Positions 23,980-35,041 of a stretch of 64,000 bases of DNA are shown in pieces. Source of the stretch: Micromonospora sp. HK10 (lineage in GTDB: Bacteria > Actinomycetota > Actinomycetes > Mycobacteriales > Micromonosporaceae); contig NZ_KQ058701.1 in assembly GCF_000982955.1 (NCBI RefSeq), positions 19,014-83,013 on the forward strand. Reading direction: 5' to 3'. The position numbers and the translations under genes are program-made. The notes beneath the pieces were generated by a model. The model saw only the letters and a list, made by a program, of their open reading frames with translations, ran no database searches and had not been told where the DNA came from. Within the stretch, counting starts at the first letter, position 1, and every line of letters begins with the position of its first letter.

Positions 23980-25176
23980 CTAACCAGTTGTGCTGTCCGC
24001 TGATGGCCGGCGTCGGGGGGCGTACTCGGCGCACAGTTCACGTAAGGCCGCCGCCTCCGGCACCCCGGCCTGCTCGACCTTCGCCAGCAGCTCCGTCGCT
24101 CGCCACCAGTTCGACGGCACCACCCGCCCGGACACGACAGCCTCCGACCCGAGAGCGACCGCCTCGTCCGGCTGCCCGGAGGCAACCAGAGCAAGACCGA
24201 GGTCGAGACGGGCCGACGCAGAGCGGCGAGGCCGTGCACCTCCATCGCCGTCGGGGTCCAGGTCGGCCAGCACCGCCCTCGCCACCTGCTCGGCGCCCGG
24301 GTCACCCGCCCACGACAGGGTCGTGGCCGTGTACGCGGCAGCCTTGGCCGGGTCGTAGCGATAGTGGTGCTCGGCACGCTCCGGAACCGGCAGGTTGGCC
24401 GTCAGCCTCTCCACGCGGTCCAACGCTCGTCTGGTCTCACCCACGTCACCCATCCGCGCCCAGGCGCGCGCCTCCTGAGCAGTTGCCTGGATATAGGCGG
24501 AGCTGCCTTGCGGGGCGATCCGTTGGGCCTGTCGGGAAAGGTCGAGCGCTGCCCGGTAGTCGCCCTGGGTCAGCACGTCCCAGGCACGGGTCTCCAGGCA
24601 CCATCCCCGGATCTCCGCATGCTCCGCGTGCTCGGCGAGGTCATGAGCAGCCCGCAGATGGGCAGCAGCCGCAGCCCGCTGTCTCAGGTCAATGTGCACG
24701 GTGGCCCGCAGCACCGCGAGCCACCCGCCGGCGACCAGCAGCCGGCGTTGCTGCGCAAGCGTGACGCGCCCATCCAGCAGCCGGCCCACATATGCCAGAT
24801 GCCGCCGCACCAGCGGCAGGAGATCAGCCGGGGCCGTCGTCGGATAGGCGCTGGCCAGATCATCCACGCCCCGCTCGATACGGTCGAGCACATCCTTACC
24901 GACGTCGCTGGCCATGACCCTCGCGCGCAGCTCGCCGGCCTCAGCAGCATGGTCGATCGGCGCATCGACCATGCCGGCGAGCACGCCTCCGGCATCGAGA
25001 ACCCGATCCAGGTGGCGCGCGGTATCGGCGGTCGGAGCCTTAACCCCCGTCTCCAGCTCGTGCAAGTGACTCTTGCTCCGATGGGTGAGCTGCCCGAGCG
25101 CCCGAAGCGACAGACCCCGTCGCTCCCGAAACCCACGCAGAGCTAGGCCGAAGCGCAGGTCGACGAATGAAGCCAT
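23980..25176 (-). CDS. XRE-family regulator with TPR-like C-terminal domain
   Basis: This 398-residue protein has an N-terminal HTH (LSLRALGQLTHRSKSHLHEL, residues about 21-40) and a helical repeat region (HLRAAHDLAEHAEHAEIRGW, YRAALDLSRQAQRIA, VAALGSEA-like units) to the end. This is the usual build of actinomycete XRE-TPR regulators that control development, secondary metabolism or a linked small-protein operon. ATG at 25176 has GGAG upstream; earlier in-frame starts lack one. The downstream small genes 23860-23260 probably form its partner operon. Confidence 0.85.
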   Translation of the reverse strand: MASFVDLRFGLALRGFRERRGLSLRALGQLTHRSKSHLHELETGVKAPTADTARHLDRVLDAGGVLAGMVDAPIDHAAEAGELRARVMASDVGKDVLDRIERGVDDLASAYPTTAPADLLPLVRRHLAYVGRLLDGRVTLAQQRRLLVAGGWLAVLRATVHIDLRQRAAAAAHLRAAHDLAEHAEHAEIRGWCLETRAWDVLTQGDYRAALDLSRQAQRIAPQGSSAYIQATAQEARAWARMGDVGETRRALDRVERLTANLPVPERAEHHYRYDPAKAAAYTATTLSWAGDPGAEQVARAVLADLDPDGDGGARPRRSASARLDLGLALVASGQPDEAVALGSEAVVSGRVVPSNWWRATELLAKVEQAGVPEAAALRELCAEYAPRRRPSADSTTG

Positions 25177-25427
25177 ACGCCGCTCCAAGCTGAAGGATCC
25201 GAGCGGACTCACCCGACCGCGACACAACTAGACACCGACGTCGACGGTACCCCTGTTAGCCAGCGAGCCGATGACCCCTCGCTTGTAAGTTCTGGGCGCT
25301 CCGTCCGGCCGGGTCCGTCCGTGTCCCCTGCCTCGGGCAACCGTCCGGCACCGGTCGGGAGAGGGCGGCTCCGTCCGCGCCGGTTGCTGTCATCGTTGCT
25401 GTGGGCAGCCGCACGCTGGCCCATCGG

Positions 25428-25731
25428 TCAGGTGGTCGTGTGGACACCGCTGGCATCGTCGAACCATAACGGAGCGGTGTAGAGGTCAGCGACTTCGGCT
25501 GCCGGCACCTTGGCCACCACGATGCCGAGGCGCCGTGCGTTGTTCGGTGTCCGCCAGTCGATCACCATCTGATCCTGCTCATCAGCGTCATGCCTCGACC
25601 AACACGTTGAAGAGAAGTTGCCCGTCCTCCTCGCTGTACGCGTCAGCCGCCAGCTCCATGACGCCACCAGACCGCAGGGTCACGATCCACCGACTGGGGA
25701 TTCCCGCAGCGAACTCCACGGCAGCAGACAC
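25428..25731 (-). pseudogene. Small hypothetical gene split by a 1-nt frameshift
   Basis: Frame 1 (GTG 25731 to stop 25588) encodes 47 residues ending YSEEDGQLLFNVLVEA; frame 2 (to stop 25428) resumes DADEQDQMVIDWRTPNNARR and continues to TAPLWFDDASG. Removing one base near 25590 joins them into one protein of about 101 residues with a continuous pattern. The joined sequence resembles small proteins of about 100 residues next to actinomycete XRE-TPR regulators, from memory. Alternatively two tiny genes are translated separately: the second frame has its own ATG at 25568. Confidence 0.55.
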
Positions 25732-25871
25732 TAACTGTCTCCGGCGTACAGGTCGACTCGTCCGTCGCCCCCTGGTCAGCTGCCGACACATGGCCGGCCG
25801 GGTCCAGCGTGATGCCGTGGCAAGACAGCCGAACGTATGGATCTCGGCGCGACTGGACGCGATCCAACGCA

Positions 25872-26483
25872 TCAGGGATGAACGGCAAGCCCGGCGATGG
25901 CTAACAGATCCTCCGCGGACATGTCCAGCGCCTCGGCCAGTTCCGCGACCAGAATCCGGTGTGGATTCCAACCGCCGCTGCGCACCATGCTGATCGTCGA
26001 CATCGACCTGCCGCACCGTACGGCCATCTCCCGGACCGAGATCCCGCGCAGGTCCATCAGCGTGCCGAGCACCGAACCGAAAGGGTGCCGCTCCGGCACG
26101 CCCGCCGCGGCGGATGCCGGTCCGATGACGACGTCGCCCACCTTCGCCTGGAACCGGATCAGCAGGTCGTCGCTGAACCGGACCCGGGCGGACAACGGCA
26201 CCGTGTCCCCGGCGCCGCGGCTGACCGTGCCAGGCACCGTCACCTCGGTGAACGTCGAAACGGCACGCGGTTCGTCCCGAGCGATCTCACACGGATGGGC
26301 GGGCTCGACCCGGGTCACCCGCCAGGCGCGGTCCCACCAGGGCCACTCGTCAAGCAGCTCGTTGAACCACGTCGGCAGGACCCCGAGATCCACCGGCGTC
26401 GGCGGCACCGGATGCACAATTCCTGGCCAGTACGTCAACGCCTCGATCACCGCGGGACTCAGCGCACGGTATGCCGGACTCAC
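25872..26483 (-). CDS. Protein with C-terminal XRE-type HTH
   Basis: This 203-residue protein has an unrecognised N-terminal domain (about 1-125; PTWFNELLDEWPWWDRAWRV) and a C-terminal HTH: DLRGISVREMAVRCGRSMST then ILVAELAEALDMSAEDLLAIAG. HTH placement at the C-terminus is less usual. GTG at 26483 is the start available; no strong binding site. Base composition is lower in GC than the cluster genes. Function not assigned. Confidence 0.62.
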   Translation of the reverse strand: MSPAYRALSPAVIEALTYWPGIVHPVPPTPVDLGVLPTWFNELLDEWPWWDRAWRVTRVEPAHPCEIARDEPRAVSTFTEVTVPGTVSRGAGDTVPLSARVRFSDDLLIRFQAKVGDVVIGPASAAAGVPERHPFGSVLGTLMDLRGISVREMAVRCGRSMSTISMVRSGGWNPHRILVAELAEALDMSAEDLLAIAGLAVHP

Positions 26484-26835
26484 CGCCAGAGCGTAGCCAT
26501 CGGTGGAGCGGCGGATCCACAGCGGAAGCCGAACAGCGGGTCCGCCATCGCTGTATGTAGCGCCCTGTCTGCGGCATGAGCGTGACTCGCGCTGGCGCTC
26601 GCGGTGGTGGTCAGGGCGAGGCGGCAGTGGCGATGATGCACATCGTCGCGGCGGGGATTCGGCACCTGCAAGATCATGTGCTCTGGGTTCGGTCGTGGCA
26701 CATCGGCCAGGAGAGAGCGCCTGATCGTGGCTGGGTCGATGTCGACCGGAGTTGTCGCATCCGGGCCGCGTTGGGCGTAGCTACGGTGAGAGGCGGTCCA
26801 CGAAGGCCCTGTCGCGACCACAGGAGTTGCCACCG
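26484..26835. promoter_or_regulatory. Divergent intergenic region, no supported gene
   Basis: These 352 bp separate the minus-strand HTH gene from the plus-strand SCO6745-like gene. Long frames exist on both strands but lack start sites and family signals. Promoters for both flanking genes must lie here; I see no clear operator. Confidence 0.4.
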
Positions 26836-27660
26836 ATGACACATTCGCAGACCAAGGTCCACCGCATGTTCGAGCTCGTCGAGCCGATTGCCACCGTCAC
26901 CTTCTCCGAGATGCCGAACGAGGCGTTCCTGGCCATCGGCATGCGCAACTACTGGGACGGATACTTCGCGGGCCGGGCCGCACCGCTGGGGCTGGCGCCG
27001 GCCGAGGTGGTGCACGCGGTCTTCTACAACTTCGCCGACGGCGAGGTGGCGCGCCACATCCCGTGGGTCTGGGGGAAGACCACCCCGCAGGAGGCGATCG
27101 CGGTGCGCGAGCGGGGCAGCGCCGCCGCGCTGCGGCAGAGGATCGGGCAGCTCGCCGACTCCCCCGATCTGGTGCGGGTCGCCGACCTCGCCACCCGGGC
27201 AGCGGTCAGCGCGCCGACCGAGGGCCGCGCGCTGTACGCCGGGCTCCGGGCGCTCGACGTGCCCACGGAACCGGTGGCCAGGCTCTGGCACGCGGCGACC
27301 CTGCTGCGGGAGCACCGCGGGGACGGCCACAACGCGGCCCTCCTGGCTCACGGCATCGGCGGCACCGAGGCCCACGTCCTGCTCGCTCTCTCCCTCGGCA
27401 TGCGGGCGGAGGAGTTCGGCCGGATCCACCACCTGCCCAAGGCGCAGCTGACCGCTGTCATCGAGAGGCTGCGCGGTCGCGGCCTCGTGAGCGCCGCCGG
27501 CGGGTTCACCGACGCCGGCCGGGAGACCAAGGAGCGGATCGAGACCCTCACCGACGAGCTGGCGGCGCCGGCGTACGACGTGCTCACCGCCGAGGAGCTC
27601 GACGAGCTGGTCGCGGGGCTCGAGCCGATCGCCGCCGCGGTAAAGGCCGTCGACGACTGA
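26836..27660 (+). CDS. SCO6745-family winged-helix protein
   Basis: This 274-residue protein has the pattern of the SCO6745-like family: an N-terminal helical domain with YWDGYFAGRAAPLG, FYNFADGEVARHIPWVW and EAIAVRERGSAAALRQRIG, then a MarR-like C-terminal part (LPKAQLTAVIERLRGRGLVS followed by FTDAGRETKERIE). The family has no defined function. ATG at 26836 follows GGAG. It is flanked by unrelated genes and reads toward the remnant at 27681. Confidence 0.8.
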   Translation: MTHSQTKVHRMFELVEPIATVTFSEMPNEAFLAIGMRNYWDGYFAGRAAPLGLAPAEVVHAVFYNFADGEVARHIPWVWGKTTPQEAIAVRERGSAAALRQRIGQLADSPDLVRVADLATRAAVSAPTEGRALYAGLRALDVPTEPVARLWHAATLLREHRGDGHNAALLAHGIGGTEAHVLLALSLGMRAEEFGRIHHLPKAQLTAVIERLRGRGLVSAAGGFTDAGRETKERIETLTDELAAPAYDVLTAEELDELVAGLEPIAAAVKAVDD

Positions 27661-27680
27661 GCGGGTGCATCAGGCGCTTG

Positions 27681-27770
27681 CAAGGGATCAGCAGCTCCGT
27701 GCGGTAGTCGGTCGCCAGCGCGACGGCGCGATTCTGCCGTTCGGCCTTCTCCTCGTCGGTGCGAGTCCGA
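27681..27770 (-). pseudogene. Remnant of the 3' end of a cupin gene
   Basis: About 90 bp here match 31043-31132, the last 30 codons of the cupin gene at 31042-31566, with roughly 87% identity by eye. The frame still reads NRAVALATDYRTELLIP, but the stop TGA is changed to TGC and the rest of the gene is absent. The two copies are in direct orientation 3.36 kb apart. Confidence 0.8.
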
Positions 27771-27835
27771 TTCGGTGAAGGGGACCGGTCCGAATTCGAT
27801 CGACAGGTTGGTCGAGCCGGCCGTACCGTCGCGCG

Positions 27836-28720
27836 ATGCGCCCCGGGGAGATCGTCGTAACGGTCCAGCAGGTCCGCGCCCTGATCGATGACCAGTTCCC
27901 CGCCTGGTCGGACCTGCCGATCGTGCCGCAGCCGTTGACCGGCACCGACAACGCGCTGTTCCGGCTGGGCGCCGACCTGACCGCACGGCTGCCCCGGGCG
28001 CCGTGGGCGGTCGACCAGGTGGCGACCGACGCGACCTGGCTCCCCCGGCTGGCGCCGCACCTGCCGGTGCCGGTGCCGGTGCCCGTCGCGGTCGGCCAGC
28101 CGGCCGGGGACTACCCGTGGCCGTGGACGGTCGTCCCGTGGCTGGACGGACGCAACCCGGAAGCCGGCCAGGACCACGCGGACCTGGCCGTCGACCTCGC
28201 CGGCTTCGTCCGCGCGATGATCGCGATCGAGCCGATGGACGGGCCGGTCAAGGAGGGCATCGTGCGTGGCGTGCCGCTGGCGCGGCGGGACGAGCTGACC
28301 CGCCGGTCGATCGCCGCGCTGGGCGACCGCATCGACGGGCGCGCGGTCACCGCGGCCTGGGACGAGGCGATGGCGGCCGACGAGTGGCCCGGGCCGCCGG
28401 TCTGGCTGCACGCTGACCTGCTGGCCGGCAACCTGCTGGTCGACCGGGGCCGACTCGTCGGCGTGATCGACTTCGGCGGGTTGGGCCGCGGCGATCCGGC
28501 GGTCGAGGTGCGGCCGGGCTGGAACCTGTTCGACGCCCGCGCGCGGGCCGCCTACCGGGAGGCGCTCGGCTTCGACGAGGCGACTTGGGTGCGCGGCTGG
28601 GGCTGGATGCTCTCGGGCTCGCTCTACTGGCTGGCCGACCTGTGGGACTCGATCAGCGCGGACGACCGCGACGACACGATCCGCTCCATCGGGTACATCG
28701 TGCGGCACCGCCACGACTGA
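27836..28720 (+). CDS. APH-family phosphotransferase
   Basis: This 294-residue kinase-fold protein has PWPWTVVPWLDGRNP (hinge-like), the catalytic loop WLHADLLAGNLLVDRG near residue 198 and the metal-binding IDFGGLGRGDPAVE near 214. It matches the phosphotransferase-enzyme (APH) family that includes aminoglycoside, macrolide and small-molecule kinases. The substrate cannot be predicted. The gene lies within the 3.36-kb segment bounded by the two cupin 3'-end copies. Confidence 0.88.
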   Translation: MRPGEIVVTVQQVRALIDDQFPAWSDLPIVPQPLTGTDNALFRLGADLTARLPRAPWAVDQVATDATWLPRLAPHLPVPVPVPVAVGQPAGDYPWPWTVVPWLDGRNPEAGQDHADLAVDLAGFVRAMIAIEPMDGPVKEGIVRGVPLARRDELTRRSIAALGDRIDGRAVTAAWDEAMAADEWPGPPVWLHADLLAGNLLVDRGRLVGVIDFGGLGRGDPAVEVRPGWNLFDARARAAYREALGFDEATWVRGWGWMLSGSLYWLADLWDSISADDRDDTIRSIGYIVRHRHD

Positions 28721-28723
28721 CCT

Positions 28724-28848
28724 TCGGTGTGAACTGTCGGCGGGCCGGTCGGATCAGGCTTGATGCGAGGTTAGAGGGCCTGGTGAGGCTGGTCTCGACC
28801 GGGTTCGGCTGGCACGGTTGCTGTACTTCGCTGCTGTGCTGCTGGCAT
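28724..28848. repeat. 125-bp direct repeat, copy 2
   Basis: Partner of 23136-23260, same length and orientation. It contains the 3' end of the gene at 28771-29079 and the spacer to the kinase gene. Confidence 0.8.
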
Positions 28849-29079
28849 GGGCTGGCCGGTTTCCCTGGTCCAGCCGAGGAAGCGGCGGTGCAGCACGCCG
28901 GCCGGCGTCCAGGGCATGTCCTCGGTGGCCTGGACGAGATAGCTTCCGAGGTAGAGGGCCAGCGACACTGGAGCGTCCGAGTACTCCGCCCGCAACTCCC
29001 GCTTCCGAGTCGGGCAGGGCCAGGGCAGGCCGCAGCCCCCGCAGCTCCAGATCGGCATGACCGGGCCGTGGGTGGTCAC
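28771..29079 (-). CDS. Small Cys-rich protein (102 aa), paralogue of the 23430-23648 gene
   Basis: The first 72 residues match the 23430-23648 protein, including IWSCGGCGLPWPC, AEYSDAPVSLALYLGSYLV and PAGVLHRRFLGWTR. It then continues for 30 residues (AAQQRSTATV...) encoded inside the 125-bp repeat. In the paralogue that tail is separated from the Cys-rich part by a stop and a 57-residue gene, so one of the two loci arose by deletion or insertion. GTG at 29079 overlaps the upstream gene by 4 nt. A zinc-binding accessory role is possible. Confidence 0.75.
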   Translation of the reverse strand: MTTHGPVMPIWSCGGCGLPWPCPTRKRELRAEYSDAPVSLALYLGSYLVQATEDMPWTPAGVLHRRFLGWTRETGQPMPAAQQRSTATVPAEPGRDQPHQAL

Positions 29080-29255
29080 CGCGCACCCTCCAGGAACCGC
29101 GCGGTGATCGCCCGCGCCTGCCGACTCGTCGCCCATTTCACCTGCCAGCACGGGTACGGGGTCAGCCGCGCCCACCACGCTCGGCAGCCGACACACAGAC
29201 CGTCGAGCCCTCGTACATGAACCGCGACGATCGCCTGTTCCTGCTCGCTGGTCAC
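29076..29255 (-). CDS. Small CxxC protein (59 aa)
   Basis: GTG at 29255 starts a frame of 59 residues with LDGLCVGCRAWWARLTPYPC and a basic C-terminus ending TARFLEGAR. Both ends overlap neighbouring genes by 4 nt, supporting translation within a three-gene chain. The Cys21-x2-Cys24 pair plus Cys36 could hold a metal. It has no recognised family. Confidence 0.65.
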   Translation of the reverse strand: MTSEQEQAIVAVHVRGLDGLCVGCRAWWARLTPYPCWQVKWATSRQARAITARFLEGAR

Positions 29256-29437
29256 TGCTCACCCTCCGACGGCCAGTGGCCGCGATTGATCGGAATCCGA
29301 TGCCGGGCGCGGCAGGGCAGGTCGGACCCACAGCGGCAGATGCGCCGCCAGAGCCGCCACGACCACACCGGCCGGTGCCTGCGGGCAAGAGTTAGCGCGG
29401 TGGCCGAAAGGTATTCGTCATACGAAACGCGCCGCAC
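29252..29437 (-). CDS. Small basic Cys-containing protein (61 aa)
   Basis: GTG at 29437 has a strong GAGGGAGG site at suitable spacing, which fixes the start inside a longer frame. The protein reads VSYDEYLSATALTLARRHRP and later ICRCGSDLPCRARH, a CxC-x5-C cluster. It is the first of three overlapping tiny genes and lies 154 nt after the XRE-TPR gene. Confidence 0.65.
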   Translation of the reverse strand: MRRVSYDEYLSATALTLARRHRPVWSWRLWRRICRCGSDLPCRARHRIPINRGHWPSEGEQ

Positions 29438-29591
29438 GGACCCTCCCTCGCTCACGAACGAGGGCGGCGTCCTGCCCCCGAAGCTGAGGGGGACGCGGCG
29501 ACCAGGCGACACCCGCACCGCCCGCCGCATCCCGTGAGCAGGAAGCTACGGTGGGTCGCGGAGCGGAATGGGTAAGGTTCCTACCCCTGAA

Positions 29592-30803
29592 TCACGAGAG
29601 CAGCCCGACCTTGACCGCGAGGTCACGCGCGTCGTCACGGGTGGAGCGTGGGCCGTCGAGCAGGTCCAAAGTGATCTGGCGGGCATACCCGTTGAAGCGG
29701 ATCGTCTCCGGGGCCGACTCGTATGCCTGCCGCAGGGTCGTCACGGCCGCTACCTTGTCGTCCTTGCCGTAGTGCGCCCGAGCGACCTCGATGAGGTGGC
29801 GTGCCCGGCGCGGCCTCGATGGAATCGCCGCCGAATCATGTCGGCGTGCCTGCCGTACCGCCTCACCGGACTTCTGCAACTCGACCGCCACGGTCACCGC
29901 ATGAGCGCCCATGATGACCCGGGAGAACGACGTTTGCGGCTGATAGAAGCGTTCCGGCAGACGCTGCGCCACCCGGTCCGCGCGATCCCAGTACCGCCAG
30001 GCCCGGCCTTCCTCGCCCGCACGAGCGGCGGTGTACGCGGCCTCGAAGTTGAGCGCACCCCACAACGCCAGCAGGTTCGTGCCCGCTTCGGCCACCTTCG
30101 GCTCCAGAGCCGACAGGACGTCGTGCGTTACCGCCATGGCGGTGTCCCAGTCCCCGGCGTCCCGATGCACCTGGCACAGGAACCATGCCGCGAGGGCCAC
30201 CGCCTCCGGGTCACCGGAATCCTGCGCCGCCACCATCGCCCGGTCAGCTACCCGCCACAACAACTCGGCAGCCGGCTGGTACGCAAGGAACATCTGCGTC
30301 AACCCGAACGTCTCCGCCAACAGCGCCTGCGCCTGCCGACGCTCAACGCCCTCGTACACCAGCGCGGCGCGCTGCACGTCGTGCAGGAGTCTCGGCAGTA
30401 GCCCACCCAGCACCGTTCGGTGATCGGACGCCTGGTGGCGCGCCCGCCACGCCACCGCAAGCCGCTCCCGCAAGCTGGTCAACGACTCCACCGCAGCCTC
30501 GTCGGAGAGCACGACACGGTTCACGGCGTCCCGCACCGACGCCAGCGCCGGATGCTCAGGCCCGTTCACCACAGCGGACCGGTCGCTGAGCTCGCCGGCC
30601 AGTGCGGACACGTCGACCTTTAGGGCACGCGCGATGCGATCCAGCATGTGAATGCGCGGCGGCAGGATCCGGTCGGTCTCCACCGCCTTGACCCACTCGG
30701 CGCTGCGACCCACCAACCCACCGAGCACCGCACGAGTCTTCCCGGACCGCTCCCGGTAGACCTTCAACCGCTGCCCGAAGGTCAACTCCGGCAAGGAATC
30801 CAT
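29592..30803 (-). CDS. XRE-family regulator with TPR-like C-terminal domain
   Basis: This 403-residue protein has an N-terminal HTH (KTRAVLGGLVGRSAEWVKAVE near residues 18-38, then LDRIARALKVD) and an alpha-helical repeat region to the end (ALAAWFLCQVHRDAGDWDTA, FEAAYTAARAGEEGRAWRYW). ATG at 30803 follows GAGGAGG, so the frame extension to 30917 is not used. It shares layout with the regulator at 23980-25176, and each precedes a string of tiny Cys-rich genes, so the two loci appear to be paralogous units. Confidence 0.85.
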   Translation of the reverse strand: MDSLPELTFGQRLKVYRERSGKTRAVLGGLVGRSAEWVKAVETDRILPPRIHMLDRIARALKVDVSALAGELSDRSAVVNGPEHPALASVRDAVNRVVLSDEAAVESLTSLRERLAVAWRARHQASDHRTVLGGLLPRLLHDVQRAALVYEGVERRQAQALLAETFGLTQMFLAYQPAAELLWRVADRAMVAAQDSGDPEAVALAAWFLCQVHRDAGDWDTAMAVTHDVLSALEPKVAEAGTNLLALWGALNFEAAYTAARAGEEGRAWRYWDRADRVAQRLPERFYQPQTSFSRVIMGAHAVTVAVELQKSGEAVRQARRHDSAAIPSRPRRARHLIEVARAHYGKDDKVAAVTTLRQAYESAPETIRFNGYARQITLDLLDGPRSTRDDARDLAVKVGLLS

Positions 30804-31041
30804 CCCGAACCTCCTCGTAGCGCGGGATGCACCATCGGCACCCGGCCACCGTGGCACCAACGCTACCGGGCTGACTGTCGGCCCAGAACCCTTCGCCCAA
30901 CGCGCGTCACCCCCCACATCCGCCTGACGATGCCTGGCCCACCCGCTCGTCAGCTCGGTGCGTCGCGTCCCGCAGGCGTCCGGCGCGGCTGCCCGCTCGG
31001 AGCCTCAGCCGTGACGGTGCTCGTCGGCGTCGGTCGCCGTA

Positions 31042-31566
31042 TCAAGGGATCAGCAGCTCCGTGCGGTAGTCGGCGGCCAGCGCGGCGGCGCGATTCCGGC
31101 GTTCGGTCTGCTCCTCGTCGCTGAGAGCCGGCGCCGGTGCCGTGGGCCCGTCGACCGGGTCGCCGACGCGCAGGAAGTACTCGTCCTGCCCGGCCGGTGT
31201 GCACATACACAGCAATCGTGCGGGCTGGTCGAAGGAGTTGCGGAAGAAGTGCGGCGCGTTCGCCGGGATGTTGATCGTCTCCCCGGCCCGCACCGTGGTC
31301 CGCTCGCCCCGAAAGGTGACCTCCACCGCCCCGTCGAGCAGGGTGAACATCTCCTCGAAGTCGTGCCGGTGCGGCGGCGGTCCACCGCCCGGCGGTACCC
31401 GCATCTCGATCAGGCAGTACCGGCCTGCGGTCTGCTCCCCGGTGACCAGGATGGTGTAGGTGCCGCCCGCGATGGCAACGTGCTGGAGGTTGAGGTCATC
31501 GGGCCGGGCGTGGACGAGGGTACGGGCTGGATCGTCGGCTGGAATCGCACCGTTGACCACCGGCAT
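31042..31566 (-). CDS. Single-domain cupin protein
   Basis: This 174-residue protein has cupin motif 1 PPPHRHDFEEMFTLLDGAVE (residues about 64-83) with HxH and Glu metal ligands, and motif 2 INIPANAPHFFRNS. It may be an oxygenase, isomerase or sensor; the sequence does not decide. ATG at 31566 follows GAGGAG. The C-terminal RRNRAAALAADYRTELLIP is duplicated as a remnant at 27681-27770. It lies downstream of the MbtH gene in the same direction after 153 bp and could be read through as a cluster gene, but may equally belong to the island. Confidence 0.82.
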   Translation of the reverse strand: MPVVNGAIPADDPARTLVHARPDDLNLQHVAIAGGTYTILVTGEQTAGRYCLIEMRVPPGGGPPPHRHDFEEMFTLLDGAVEVTFRGERTTVRAGETINIPANAPHFFRNSFDQPARLLCMCTPAGQDEYFLRVGDPVDGPTAPAPALSDEEQTERRNRAAALAADYRTELLIP

Positions 31567-31719
31567 TCTCCTCGATCGTCGGGTCTGCGAGTCGGTACCC
31601 CCTCATAGCCGTCGAGACCGCGCCTAAACCGGTGCCCGCGACCGGATGTGCACCAAGGCCGCCGCCCGCCAACTGTCCGACAACCCACCCGGCCCGAGTC
31701 CGAAGCGGTCATCGTCGGT

Positions 31720-31912
31720 TTAGCTGGCGACACCTCCGGCCAGGTGCTCGCGTACGCTGCGCGGGCGCAGGTCGGTCCAGGTGCGCTCGACGAACGCCAG
31801 GCACTCCTCCCGGCTGCCGGCGCAGCCCGTCTCCCGCCAGCCGGCCGGGACCTGCTTGTGCCGGGGCCAGAGCGCGTACTGCTCCTCGTCGTTGACCAGG
31901 ACCCGGTGCTCG

Positions 31913-31920
<8 letters not shown>
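31720..31920 (-). CDS. MbtH-like protein
   Basis: This 66-residue protein carries the family signature: LVNDEEQYALWPRHKQVPAG followed by W-R-E-T-G and TWTDLRPRSVREHL. Conserved Trp residues are present. MbtH proteins bind and activate adenylation domains, so the partners are the two A domains at 35.0-41.0 kb. ATG at 31920 overlaps the PKS stop by 8 nt, making it the last gene of that assembly-line operon. Confidence 0.95.

Positions 31921-35037
<3,117 letters not shown>

Positions 35038-35041
<4 letters not shown>

Noticed and set aside
26480..26842. 120-codon minus-strand frame upstream of the SCO6745-like gene
   Set aside because: Composition is low-complexity Ala/Thr/His, with no family signal, and it covers the region needed for divergent promoters.
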